DNA from: JBBRTJ01 sp038244535
GTDB lineage: Bacteria > Actinomycetota > Acidimicrobiia > Acidimicrobiales > Ilumatobacteraceae
DNA: 46,649 nucleotides
NCBI GenBank assembly: GCA_038244535.1
Contig: JBBRTJ010000014.1
Location: 1 to 46,649, forward strand
Direction: 5' to 3'
Positions 24,764 through 32,647 of this stretch are shown piece by piece; within the stretch, counting starts at the first letter, position 1, and the number at the start of each line of letters is the position of its first letter. Both the position numbers and the translations under genes were made by a program. The notes beneath the pieces are model-generated. The model ran no database searches and was not told the DNA's origin. It saw nothing but the letters and a program-made list of their open reading frames with translations.

Positions 24764-25989
24764 ACTTCGAGAGCGCCCGCATCGCGCTGCAGGGCATCAA
24801 CGCCAACCGTCTCCGATCGGTGCTGACGATGCTCGGCATCATGATCGGCGTCGCCGCCGTCATCATCCTCGTGGCGGTGGGCAGCGGCTCCGCAGCGGCC
24901 AACCGCAAGCGCCTCGAGGCGCTTGGCAGCAACACGCTGACCGTGCTGCCCGGGGGCTTCGGCCAGGGCGCCCGCGGCGGCACGCAGAGCAGGCGCGTCC
25001 AGATCACCGACGGTGACGTCGCCGCACTGGCCGACCCGACGCAGGCGCCGAGCATCTCGGCCGTCGTGCCCTCGGTCAGGATCGCCAACGTGGTGGTCAG
25101 CTACAACGGCGCCTCGACCACGCCGGCCCAGGAGCTCGGCACGACCGCCAGCTTCGCCCCGGTGCGCAACTACCCGGTCAAGACCGGCTCGTTCATCACC
25201 GCTGACGACGAGGACAACCACAGTCGCGTCGTGGTGCTCGGGACCTCGGTGGCCAAGAACCTCCTCGGCGACGCCACGGCCGACCCGAGCTCGATGCTCG
25301 GGGCCACGGTGCAGGTCGGGGCCGGCCAGTACACGGTGATCGGCACCTTTGAGTCCAAGGGATCCAACGGGGCCCAGGACCAAGACGACATCATCGTGAT
25401 GCCGATGTCGACCGCCCGTGACGCGCTCGTCGGCAACACGGGCACGGTCGATGGGTTGACCGTGCAGGCCAAGAACCGGGCCGCCACCGACACCGCGCAG
25501 AACGAGATCACCTCGATCCTGGCCGCCCGCCACCGCACGACGACCACGAGCAGCTTCCAGGTGCTGAACCAGGCGTCGCTGCTGGCCACGCAGGACGCCT
25601 CGAACCGAACCTTCACCGTGCTGCTCGGCACGGTGGCGGCCATCTCGCTGCTCGTCGGCGGGATCGGCGTGATGAACATCATGCTCGTGACCGTGACCGA
25701 ACGGACCCGTGAGATCGGCATTCGCAAGGCCATCGGGGCTCAGCGAAGCCACATCCTGGGCCAGTTCATGGTCGAGGCGGTGCTGCTCACGATGCTCGGC
25801 GGGTTGCTCGGCGTTGTCGTCGGCCTGCTCGGCTCGCAGTTCACGATCGTGGGCGTGGAGCCCATCGTGGCGCCCTACTCGATCGTCTTGGCCTTCGGAG
25901 TGGCTGTGCTGATCGGGCTGTTCTTCGGCATCTACCCGGCCAACCGTGCCGCATCGCTGCGGCCCATCGACGCCCTCCGCTACGAGTGA
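24760..25989 (+). CDS. MacB-like ABC transporter permease
   Basis: A 409-residue permease with the MacB fold: one N-terminal helix (LTMLGIMIGVAAVIILVAVG), a large extracytoplasmic domain (about residues 45-270), and three C-terminal helices with the FtsX signature (VTERTREIGIRKAIGAQRSHILGQFMVEAVLL) and closing FGIYPANRAASLRPIDALRYE. It starts in the ATPase stop. As there is no ATPase domain fused, it works with the preceding gene. The substrate is unknown. Confidence 0.95.
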   Translation: MNFESARIALQGINANRLRSVLTMLGIMIGVAAVIILVAVGSGSAAANRKRLEALGSNTLTVLPGGFGQGARGGTQSRRVQITDGDVAALADPTQAPSISAVVPSVRIANVVVSYNGASTTPAQELGTTASFAPVRNYPVKTGSFITADDEDNHSRVVVLGTSVAKNLLGDATADPSSMLGATVQVGAGQYTVIGTFESKGSNGAQDQDDIIVMPMSTARDALVGNTGTVDGLTVQAKNRAATDTAQNEITSILAARHRTTTTSSFQVLNQASLLATQDASNRTFTVLLGTVAAISLLVGGIGVMNIMLVTVTERTREIGIRKAIGAQRSHILGQFMVEAVLLTMLGGLLGVVVGLLGSQFTIVGVEPIVAPYSIVLAFGVAVLIGLFFGIYPANRAASLRPIDALRYE

Positions 25990-26003
25990 GAAGCGAGCCT
26001 GCC

Positions 26004-26630
26004 ATGACTGACTCGACCGACGTGACTGAGCCGACCGACCCGCGCGAGCTGGACGCGACCGCCCCTCGCCCGGTGCTCGCCGATCCGGCTGCCGTCGATG
26101 ACGCGGCGCCCGATGACCTAGCGCCCGGCGACCTAACGCCCGATGACGTGGAGGACGACGACGAGGAGCCCTTCACGCCTCGGCCCCGCATCATGTCCAA
26201 GGTCACCTGGGGCCTCCTGCTGCTGCTCATCGGAACCGGCGGGTTCGCGGCCGGCGCCTGGATGCAGAGCAGCCAGGGCACGTCGGGCTCAGGGACGTCG
26301 GGCAACCTCGCCGCCCAGGTCGCGGCCATCGCACAGGCGCGCGGCGCAGGCGGGTTCGGCGGCGCAGGTGCGGGTGCGGGGACCGGCGCGGGTGCGGCGG
26401 CGACTGCTGCGGCCCGGGGGACCGTGAAGCTGGTCGACGGCGCGAAGGTCTACGTGGCCGAGGCCGCCGGGACCGTCACCATCGTGGTGACCGGGCCGAC
26501 GGTGAAGGTGACGACGGCCAAGGCCGGCACGGTCGCCGACATCAAGGCGGGCGACACCGTGGTGGTTCAGGGGAGCACCGGTGCCGACGGCAACGTCCAG
26601 GCCACCTCGATCGCCGCCACGACACCCTGA
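26004..26630 (+). CDS. Membrane-anchored DUF5666-like protein
   Basis: A 208-residue protein with an acidic N-terminal cytoplasmic tail (residues 1-58, repeated DD-LAP units), one membrane helix (about 67-86), a Gly/Ala-rich linker and a C-terminal beta-rich domain: GTVKLVDGAKVYV, GTVTIVVTGPTVKV, GTVADIKAGDTVVVQGSTGADGNVQA. The last part matches the DUF5666 small-barrel pattern. Function unknown; position at the end of the exporter unit suggests an accessory or sensing role. ATG 26004 chosen; GTG 25986 overlapping the permease stop is possible. Confidence 0.75.
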   Translation: MTDSTDVTEPTDPRELDATAPRPVLADPAAVDDAAPDDLAPGDLTPDDVEDDDEEPFTPRPRIMSKVTWGLLLLLIGTGGFAAGAWMQSSQGTSGSGTSGNLAAQVAAIAQARGAGGFGGAGAGAGTGAGAAATAAARGTVKLVDGAKVYVAEAAGTVTIVVTGPTVKVTTAKAGTVADIKAGDTVVVQGSTGADGNVQATSIAATTP

Positions 26631-26684
26631 CCGCCTCGACGCCTCCTGACCCCGGCACCCCGACCGCCTCGATGCCTCCGGTCG

Positions 26685-26690
26685 TACGCT
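26685..26690 (+). promoter_or_regulatory. Leaderless-type -10 box of fumC
   Basis: TACGCT lies 7 nt before GTG 26698. Confidence 0.45.
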
Positions 26691-26697
26691 CGGCCGT

Positions 26698-28107
26698 GTG
26701 ACGGACCGCAGCGAAGCCGAGGCGAGGCGCACCGAGCTCGACTCGATGGGATCCATCGAGGTCCCCGCCGATCGCTACTGGGGGGCGCAGACGCAACGGT
26801 CGCTGCTGCACTTCGCCATCGGCGACCAGCGCATGCCGATCGCCGTCGTGCGGGCTCTCGGGCTGGTCAAGGTGGCGGCGGCCCGGGTGAACGCTCGTCT
26901 CGGGGTCCTGGCCCCCGATCTGGCCGACGTCATCGAGCGCGCCGCCCGCGAGGTGGCTGACGGCCGGTTCGACGCTGAGTTCCCGCTGTCGGTCTGGCAG
27001 ACCGGCTCAGGCACGCAGACGAACATGAACGTGAACGAGGTGGTCGCGGCACGGGCCAATGAGCTGCTCGGGCACGGCATCGGGGGCACCTCACCGGTCC
27101 ACCCCAACGACCACGTCAACCGCTCGCAGTCGTCGAACGACACCTTCCCCACCGCCATGCACGTCGCCACGACGCGGGTGCTGATCGAGGACGTCCTGCC
27201 GCCGGTGAGGGCACTCCGCGCCACCGTCGCCGAGCGAGCCGAGCGCTGGGCCAGGGTGGTCAAGATCGGGCGGACGCACCTGCAGGACGCCGTGCCGCTG
27301 ACGGTGGGCCAGGAGTGGTCGGCGTGGGCCGCGCAGCTCGACCACGCCATCGCCGGCATCGAGGCCGCCCTGCCTGCGGTGCACAGACTCGCCATTGGCG
27401 GCACCGCAGTCGGCACTGGCTTGAACGCTCCGGCCGGGTTCGGAGGGGCCGTCGCCGATGAGCTGTCGGTGCTCACCGGTGCGCCGTTCACGCAGGCCGA
27501 GAACCTCTTCGCCGCCCTCGCCGGCGAGGAGGCGATGGTGGGCGTCTCGGCTGCGTTGCGGGGCCTCGCAGTGGTGCTGCACAAGGTCGCTGAGGATGTG
27601 CGCTGGCTCGGTTCGGGGCCCCGAAGCGGCCTTGGTGAGCTGCGGCTGCCCGAGAACGAGCCCGGCAGCTCGATCATGCCGGGCAAGGTCAACCCGACGC
27701 AGAGCGAGGCGCTCATCATGGTGAGCGTGCAGGTGCTCGCCCTCGACGGTGCGGTGGCGACTGCCGGGGCGCTCGGTCACTTCCAGCTCAACACCATGCG
27801 CCCCCTCATCGCCTATGACGTGCTGACGATGGCCGGGCTCCTCGCTGGTGGCTGCGACGGGTTTCGCCGCCACTGCATCGAGGGCGTCGAGTTGGACGAG
27901 GCGCGCATCGGAGCGCTCGTCGAGCAGTCGTTGATGCTGGTGACCGCGTTGTCGCCGGCCATCGGCTACAACGCAGCGGCCGCGATCGCCCACGAGGCGC
28001 ACGTGCGGGGCATCACGCTGCGCGAGGCCGCTGTAGCCAGCGGTCAGGTCACCGCTGAGCGCTTCGACGAGCTCGTCGACCCCCGCCGCATGATCCCCGG
28101 GCTCTGA
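26698..28107 (+). CDS. fumC: Class II fumarate hydratase
   Basis: FumC interconverts fumarate and malate in the citric acid cycle. The 469 residues carry all three conserved blocks: VWQTGSGTQTNMNVNEV, HPNDHVNRSQSSNDTFPTAMH and the signature GSSIMPGKVNPTQ, plus the catalytic histidine in KIGRTHLQDAVP. This distinguishes it from aspartase, which has similar blocks but differs around them; aspartase is unlikely. GTG 26698 is the start. It is separated from the exporter unit by 67 bp and has its own -10 box. Confidence 0.95.
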   Translation: MTDRSEAEARRTELDSMGSIEVPADRYWGAQTQRSLLHFAIGDQRMPIAVVRALGLVKVAAARVNARLGVLAPDLADVIERAAREVADGRFDAEFPLSVWQTGSGTQTNMNVNEVVAARANELLGHGIGGTSPVHPNDHVNRSQSSNDTFPTAMHVATTRVLIEDVLPPVRALRATVAERAERWARVVKIGRTHLQDAVPLTVGQEWSAWAAQLDHAIAGIEAALPAVHRLAIGGTAVGTGLNAPAGFGGAVADELSVLTGAPFTQAENLFAALAGEEAMVGVSAALRGLAVVLHKVAEDVRWLGSGPRSGLGELRLPENEPGSSIMPGKVNPTQSEALIMVSVQVLALDGAVATAGALGHFQLNTMRPLIAYDVLTMAGLLAGGCDGFRRHCIEGVELDEARIGALVEQSLMLVTALSPAIGYNAAAAIAHEAHVRGITLREAAVASGQVTAERFDELVDPRRMIPGL

Positions 28108-28151
28108 CCCAACCCGGTCCGAGCGAGCCCGGTCCCGGACCGCCACCCTGC

Positions 28152-28264
28152 GTTGGGTCGATGTCCGGCGGTGAGCGTGGCCGATCGACCCAACGGGTTC
28201 GGGGGTCTGCGGGCTGGGGTTGGGTTGGGTCGATGTCCGGCGGTGAGCGTGGCCGATCGACCCA
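28152..28264. repeat. Two identical 41-bp copies of a hairpin-forming repeat after fumC
   Basis: The copies at 28152-28192 and 28224-28264 are identical over 41 bp, 72 bp apart. Each begins TGGGTCGAT and ends ATCGACCCA, so each can fold into a hairpin with 9-bp arms and a 21-nt loop. They fill the 180-bp gap between convergent genes. They may be a tandem terminator or a REP-like element; no gene is seen here. Confidence 0.8.
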
Positions 28265-28287
28265 GCGCGGGGTGACGAGCGTCGCGG

Positions 28288-29076
28288 TCAGGGGAGCTGG
28301 GCGGCCCAGGCTGAGGTCACGGTGAAGATCTGGCGGGCGCGGTCGACGGGGTCGGGCCACCGCTCGATCAGCGCGGCCGAGCGGATCTCGAGGCTGAACG
28401 GCGTCCCGGCGGGGTAGGCCGCGGCGAGCTCGGCGACGGGCATCTCGCCTTCCCCCGGGCAGGTCCGCAGATCGAGTGCCTCGTGCACCAGGCCGCGGAT
28501 GTCGTCTCGCGCGGGGCCCATCGCCGGGCCGTCGCACAGCTGGGCGTAGGGGCGGCGAGCAGGGTCGACGGCGGCGACGTCGGCTGGCGTGCCACCCCAG
28601 CGGGCGAGGTGGAGCGCGTCGATCAGCACACCGCCGGCGGGGTGGCCGACCTCGTCGACCACGGCCACTGCTTCGTCGAGCGTGCGCACGGTCATGAACA
28701 GCATCGGCTCGAGGACGGCCCGCATCCCGACCGCGGCGGCGGCCTCGCACACCCGACCGAAGGCGTCGACGGTCGCGGCCCGGTCGGCCGATGTGCCCAC
28801 GCACAGCACCGCCCGCGCCCCGAGCGCTCCGCCCACCTCGATGCACGGCCGCCAGGCGGCGGGGTCGGCGCCGTCGCCGAGGCGGACCACCTCGACGTCG
28901 AGCACGCCGACGCCGGTCTCGTCGAGCGCGTGGCGCGCCGCGGTGATGGCTCGATCATCCAGCTCGCCGCCCTCGACCCACAACCCGGTGAGAGGGAAGC
29001 CCGCAGTGGCCGCAGCGCGGATGGTGGCCGCCCCCCGGGTGTCGAGCACGGCGCCGGCGGCAAGGGAGAGCAGCAT
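28288..29076 (-). CDS. TIM-barrel sugar phosphate isomerase/epimerase-like protein
   Basis: A 262-residue protein of the AP-endonuclease-2/xylose-isomerase-like barrel superfamily. Barrel strands are visible: LTGLWVEGGELDDRAI, VGVLDVEVVRLGDG, MRAVLEPMLFMTVRTLDEAVAVV (metal-ligand Glu), GVLIDALHLARWGGTPADV (Asp/His) and PFSLEIRSAALIERWP (Glu). These would bind a divalent metal. Substrate unknown. ATG 29076 is chosen over upstream starts because TACGGT lies 7 nt before it. It is divergent from the metallo-hydrolase gene. Confidence 0.82.
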   Translation of the reverse strand: MLLSLAAGAVLDTRGAATIRAAATAGFPLTGLWVEGGELDDRAITAARHALDETGVGVLDVEVVRLGDGADPAAWRPCIEVGGALGARAVLCVGTSADRAATVDAFGRVCEAAAAVGMRAVLEPMLFMTVRTLDEAVAVVDEVGHPAGGVLIDALHLARWGGTPADVAAVDPARRPYAQLCDGPAMGPARDDIRGLVHEALDLRTCPGEGEMPVAELAAAYPAGTPFSLEIRSAALIERWPDPVDRARQIFTVTSAWAAQLP

Positions 29077-29083
29077 CGACCGG

Positions 29084-29104
29084 ACCGTACCGGGCCGATA
29101 CCGT
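29084..29104. promoter_or_regulatory. Back-to-back leaderless promoters in a 34-bp divergent gap
   Basis: Minus strand: TACGGT (29089-29084) is 7 nt before ATG 29076. Plus strand: TACCGT (29099-29104) is 6 nt before ATG 29111. Any -35 element must lie inside the opposite gene or its promoter. Confidence 0.5.
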
Positions 29105-29110
29105 CCGGAC

Positions 29111-30043
29111 ATGGGTCCGCCTCCCGCCATCGCGTTTCTCAGCACCTACGACGCCCTCCCCGGCGAGGCGATGGCGCTGTCGCCGCTGGTCACGCGGGTG
29201 CTGTGCCCCAACCCCGGGCCGTACACGTTCACCGGCACCAACAGCTACGTGCTCGGTGATGCGCAGGTCGTGGTGGTCGATCCCGGACCCGTCGTCGAGA
29301 GCCACCTCGACGCGTTGGTGGCCGCCGTGGCCGGCCGACCGGTCGTGGCGATCGCGCTGACCCACACCCACAGCGACCACTCGCCGGCGGCCGCTGAGCT
29401 GGCCCGGCGCACGGGCGCGCCGACCTACGGTTTCGGCCCTCATCCCGAGCCCGCACTGCCGCCCATGGAGCCGGTCGACCCCGCCAAGCCGGATGCCCCC
29501 GAAGAGGGCGCCGATCGCTCGTTCACGCCCGACCACGTCCTTCGCGACGGCGACACGATCGCCGTCGACGGCTGGCACCTGGACGCGCTCCACACGCCCG
29601 GCCACATCGCCAACCACCTGTGCTTCTCAGTGCGCGAGGACGCGACGTTGCTGAGCGGCGACCACGTCATGGGGTGGTCCACCAGCGTCATCAGCCCGCG
29701 CGATGGCAGCCTGCAGGACTACCTGGCCAGCTGCGACCGGCTCCTGGCCCGGGGCGAGGGCACGTACCTCTCGGCCCACGGCGACGTGCTGCGCGATCCG
29801 CACGTCTACGTTGCCGCACTGGTTGCTCATCGCCGCTCTCGCACCGAGCAGGTGCTGGCCGTGCTGGCGGACGGCCCAACTGCGGTGGGCGCCATCGTCG
29901 AGCGCCTCTATCCCGAGCTCGACGCCCGCCTTGTCCGCGCCGCGAAGGCCACCATCACCAGCCACCTGATCGCCCTGCGCGACGAAGGGGTGGTCTCGAT
30001 CGAGACCACCCCTTCGTTCAGCTCGATCTGGTCGCTCGCCTGA
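29111..30043 (+). CDS. Metallo-beta-lactamase-fold hydrolase with winged-helix tail (LACTB2-like)
   Basis: A 310-residue MBL-fold protein. Metal-binding motifs: ALTHTHSDHSPAA (HxHxDH), LHTPGHIANHLCF, LLSGDHVMGW and LSAHGDV. The last 80 residues form a winged helix (LVAHRRSRTEQVLAVLADGP, IVERLYPELD, RAAKATITSHLIALRDEGVV), as in LACTB2-type enzymes, which act on thioesters or RNA. ATG 29111 follows TACCGT by 6 nt. The C-terminal codons for DEGVVSIETTPSF lie in a perfect 36-bp palindrome. It is convergent with the Rieske gene (4-bp gap). Confidence 0.9.
   Translation: MGPPPAIAFLSTYDALPGEAMALSPLVTRVLCPNPGPYTFTGTNSYVLGDAQVVVVDPGPVVESHLDALVAAVAGRPVVAIALTHTHSDHSPAAAELARRTGAPTYGFGPHPEPALPPMEPVDPAKPDAPEEGADRSFTPDHVLRDGDTIAVDGWHLDALHTPGHIANHLCFSVREDATLLSGDHVMGWSTSVISPRDGSLQDYLASCDRLLARGEGTYLSAHGDVLRDPHVYVAALVAHRRSRTEQVLAVLADGPTAVGAIVERLYPELDARLVRAAKATITSHLIALRDEGVVSIETTPSFSSIWSLA
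29982..30017. terminator. Perfect 36-bp palindrome inside a coding end, likely bidirectional terminator
   Basis: Bases 29982-30017 read identically on both strands, centred between 29999 and 30000; the core is GGTCTCGATCGAGACC. Every base lies within codons of the metallo-hydrolase, 26 bp before its stop. The convergent Rieske gene ends at 30048. RNA from either strand could form a stem of about 16 bp with a GATC loop. No T-run follows. Confidence 0.75.
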
Positions 30044-30047
30044 GGCC

Positions 30048-31424
30048 TCAGGGCTTGGCGATGTACTCGTCCATGAGGGTGTGGACCTGACGGATCTTGG
30101 TCTCCTGGTAGTTGGCCATCGTGAGGCCCTTGAACTTCAGGTTCTTCAAGCCCTTCTGCACGTTCGGGATGTTGAACGAGTCCTGGTTGAACACTCGGCC
30201 CAGCAGGCCGAGCTCGGGGGCATCGGTCCAGTCCTCGTCGGCGGTGAGCCAGTGAACGGGGGCAGGGGCCGGGCGCTCGCCCACGAACGGGGCCATGAAG
30301 AGGCACTCCATGATCGAGGTCTCGTGGTCGTCGCCGTTGGGCCGGAACCGGTACACGATGCGGTTGTAGGCGCCCCACGGGTGAAAGTTGGGGAACACCG
30401 TGTAGTAGAAGCTGTCGACCATCTCGGCGTCGCACAGCTCGTCGACGGAGTCACCCACCACCGACCGCAGCACCTCGCGGCTGAGAGCGGCCGCGGTCGA
30501 CCGGGCCGTCATGTCGCCGGTCAGCACCACCGCAGGCTCGTCGTCGAGGCGGGTGTCCATCATGGCGTTGAACATCTGCTGCTGGTCCGGAACCCAGCTG
30601 ATGTGCGGGCTCGGCGTGCCGTTGGGCGTGATGGCCCGCGACGCGTTGTGGCCGAAGACGTCGTACTGGGTGTTGGCGTCGCCGATGCCGGCCAGGAGCT
30701 GCGGGTGCGTGGCCACGACGTGGAACGCCTCGCTGAAGGCCTCCTGCACGACCTTCCAGTTGCACTTCATGATCTTGGCGACATGGGCCTGGACGTAGCG
30801 GTCCTCGAGCGGCCAGCGCTCGAACTGGGCCTTGAACTCCGGCCCGAGGAAGTCGTCGAAGGACTCGGCCTGGGGGTCGGGGTTGATGAACACGAAGCCA
30901 CCCCAGGTGCCCACCTGGGCCTCGGGGAGGTGGAACTCCTCGGCCTTGACGTGGGGGAAGTCCCACTGTGCGGGCACGTGCTTGAGGTCGCCGTCGAGGG
31001 TCCAGGCGTAGCCGTGGAAGGGGCAACGGAACTCGGTGCAGTTGCCCTCGCCGTCGCGGAGCTGGCGCCCCCGGTGGAGGCAGGCGTTCCAGTAGGCCTT
31101 GATCGTGTCGGGTGCGGTGCGCACCACGACGAAGGACATGTCGGCGATCTCGTAGACGATCGAGTCGCCCACGTTGGGCAGGTGCTCTTCGCGGCAGGCG
31201 AACTGCCACACCTTGCGCCAGACCTTCTCCTTCTCGATCTCGTGGAAGGCCCGGGTCGTGTAGCGCTCGGCCGGGATGTCGGCGCTGCCGTACCAGCCGG
31301 GCGACACGGCGCGGAGCTGCGCCGGCACCGGGTGGGTGTCGGTGTCGAGGATCTCTTGGTACGACACGCCGTTGGAGCGGGCCGCGGGCGTGGAACTGGT
31401 GGACGGGTTGGCGGTCAGGGTCAC
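30048..31424 (-). CDS. Rieske ring-hydroxylating oxygenase, alpha subunit
   Basis: A 458-residue oxygenase component. The Rieske 2Fe-2S site is C115-x-H117-x16-C134-x2-H137 (CLHRGRQL and CPFHGYAW). The mononuclear iron site lies in CNWKVVQEAFSEAFHVVATHP (H235 and H240, with a later Asp). Such enzymes dioxygenate or demethylate aromatic or steroid-like substrates; the substrate here is unknown. No reductase or ferredoxin gene is nearby. GTG 31424 is firm: AGGAGG (31437-31432) lies 7 nt upstream, and it overlaps the preceding small gene stop (GTGA). Confidence 0.94.
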   Translation of the reverse strand: MTLTANPSTSSTPAARSNGVSYQEILDTDTHPVPAQLRAVSPGWYGSADIPAERYTTRAFHEIEKEKVWRKVWQFACREEHLPNVGDSIVYEIADMSFVVVRTAPDTIKAYWNACLHRGRQLRDGEGNCTEFRCPFHGYAWTLDGDLKHVPAQWDFPHVKAEEFHLPEAQVGTWGGFVFINPDPQAESFDDFLGPEFKAQFERWPLEDRYVQAHVAKIMKCNWKVVQEAFSEAFHVVATHPQLLAGIGDANTQYDVFGHNASRAITPNGTPSPHISWVPDQQQMFNAMMDTRLDDEPAVVLTGDMTARSTAAALSREVLRSVVGDSVDELCDAEMVDSFYYTVFPNFHPWGAYNRIVYRFRPNGDDHETSIMECLFMAPFVGERPAPAPVHWLTADEDWTDAPELGLLGRVFNQDSFNIPNVQKGLKNLKFKGLTMANYQETKIRQVHTLMDEYIAKP

Positions 31425-31651
31425 CCTGCTACCTCCTGCTTGAGTGCTGCATCGCGATGGCGGACGAGGGCGAGGTCGGGTCGGTTGCCGATCCACTGGC
31501 ACAGGTGCGGGTCGGCGCTCTTGATGGCGCCGGCCTGCCAGACCCCGGAGCTGTTGAAGGTGCCCCAGAGGTCGTCTTTGGTGACCTTGACGTTGCCGTC
31601 GTCGTCGAGTCCGTAGATGGCCCCGCTCAGCGGGTGCCGTATGTCTCTCAT
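31421..31651 (-). CDS. 76-residue protein coupled to the Rieske oxygenase
   Basis: A small soluble protein starting RDIRHPLSGAIYGLDDDG, with a beta-hairpin-like core (NVKVTKDDLWGTFNSSGVW) and SADPHLCQWIG. One cysteine, no membrane helix and no signal peptide. I do not recognise a named family. It has its own ribosome site (AGGGGGA upstream of ATG 31651), and its TGA overlaps the oxygenase GTG, so the two should be made in fixed ratio. A small accessory or specificity subunit is a reasonable guess. The ORF is too short to be trusted alone; the coupling supports it. Confidence 0.72.
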   Translation of the reverse strand: MRDIRHPLSGAIYGLDDDGNVKVTKDDLWGTFNSSGVWQAGAIKSADPHLCQWIGNRPDLALVRHRDAALKQEVAG

Positions 31652-31703
31652 CGATCCGTCCCCCTGGGGTGTCGGGTGCTTCCACCGACGCGTGAACGAG
31701 GGA

Positions 31704-31731
31704 ACCGTACCTTCGGCGCTCCAAGCGCTCC
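31704..31731 (-). promoter_or_regulatory. Candidate promoter of the small-protein/Rieske pair
   Basis: On the minus strand TACGGT (31709-31704) lies 52 nt before ATG 31651. GCGCTCC is repeated directly at 31716-31722 and 31725-31731 just upstream of it, a possible operator. No clear -35. The rest of the 115-bp gap is unremarkable. Confidence 0.3.
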
Positions 31732-31766
31732 CAACTCCACCGCGGCCGATGATCACGCCGCGATGG

Positions 31767-32609
31767 TCATCCGCCGAACCCCACGGCGAGCCGTCCACCG
31801 TCGGCCATGGCCTCGACCCGGGTCCGCAGGACGTCGATCCACGTCTCGTGGGTGAGGATCCAGAACCGGTTGGTCCGCACGGCGTCGACGACCATGGCGG
31901 CGACGTCGGCCGGGTCCTTGCCCTGGCTGGCCAACATCGATCCGGCGCTGGCCTTGAAGGCGTCCTCGACCGCGGAGCCGCGATGGGCGGCGGTGACCTC
32001 GGCAGGCCGGTTGCGATCACTGAACACGATCTGGGTGTTGACTGCGCCGGGGCACAGCACGGACGCTCCGATGGGGCTGCCGTCGCGCTCGAGCTCGAGC
32101 TTCAGGGTCTCCATGAGGCCGACGACGGCGAACTTGGCGGCGTTGTACGGACCGATGCCGGCGTTGGCCTGCAGGCCGGCGGTCGACGCGGTCGAGATCA
32201 CGTGCCCCTCGCCCTGCGCCTTGATGAGGGGCAGGAACGAGCGGATGCCGTAGATCACGCTCCACAGGTCGACGCCGATGACCCACTCCCACGTGCTGAG
32301 GGCGAGGTCTTCGATCGGTCCGCTGGCCACCACGCCGGCGTTGTTGTGCACGACGTGCACCGCGCCGAAGTGGGCCATCGTGGCATCGGCGAGGTGTTGC
32401 ACCGCGCCGGGGTTGCTCACGTCGGTGCGCACGGCCAGCACGTCGTGGCCCTCACCCGAGAGCTTGGCGGCCGCGGCGTCGAGCGCGCTCTGCTCGATGT
32501 CGGCCAGCACCACCCGCATGCCCTCGTTGGCGAGCGCCGTCGCCACTGCGAAACCGATGCCGCTCGCCCCGCCGGTCACCACTGCCACCTTGCCGCTGAA
32601 GTTGTCCAT
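31767..32609 (-). CDS. Short-chain dehydrogenase/reductase
   Basis: A 280-residue classical SDR. It has the NAD(P) motif VTGGASGIGFAVA, acidic LADIEQ after strand 2 (suggesting NAD), NNAGVV, the catalytic Ser in VISTASTAGLQ and the YxxxK motif in GPYNAAKFAVVG. It would oxidise or reduce an alcohol or ketone. It lies 115 bp upstream of the Rieske pair on the same strand and could act in the same catabolic route. ATG 32609 gives the standard SDR N-terminus. Confidence 0.94.
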   Translation of the reverse strand: MDNFSGKVAVVTGGASGIGFAVATALANEGMRVVLADIEQSALDAAAAKLSGEGHDVLAVRTDVSNPGAVQHLADATMAHFGAVHVVHNNAGVVASGPIEDLALSTWEWVIGVDLWSVIYGIRSFLPLIKAQGEGHVISTASTAGLQANAGIGPYNAAKFAVVGLMETLKLELERDGSPIGASVLCPGAVNTQIVFSDRNRPAEVTAAHRGSAVEDAFKASAGSMLASQGKDPADVAAMVVDAVRTNRFWILTHETWIDVLRTRVEAMADGGRLAVGFGG

Positions 32610-32647
32610 GTCCGCATCATGGTCGGGCGGTGGGTCGGGACGCCCGT

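Noticed and set aside
28049..28846. 265-codon minus-strand frame with a repeated peptide (WVDRPRSPPDIDPTQ)
   Set aside because: The peptide repeat simply reflects the 41-bp DNA repeat; the frame conflicts with the isomerase gene.
31425..31724. Extension of the Rieske frame to a 558-residue protein
   Set aside because: The added part is antisense-like and Arg/Pro-rich, and overlaps the small gene; AGGAGG fixes the start at 31424.
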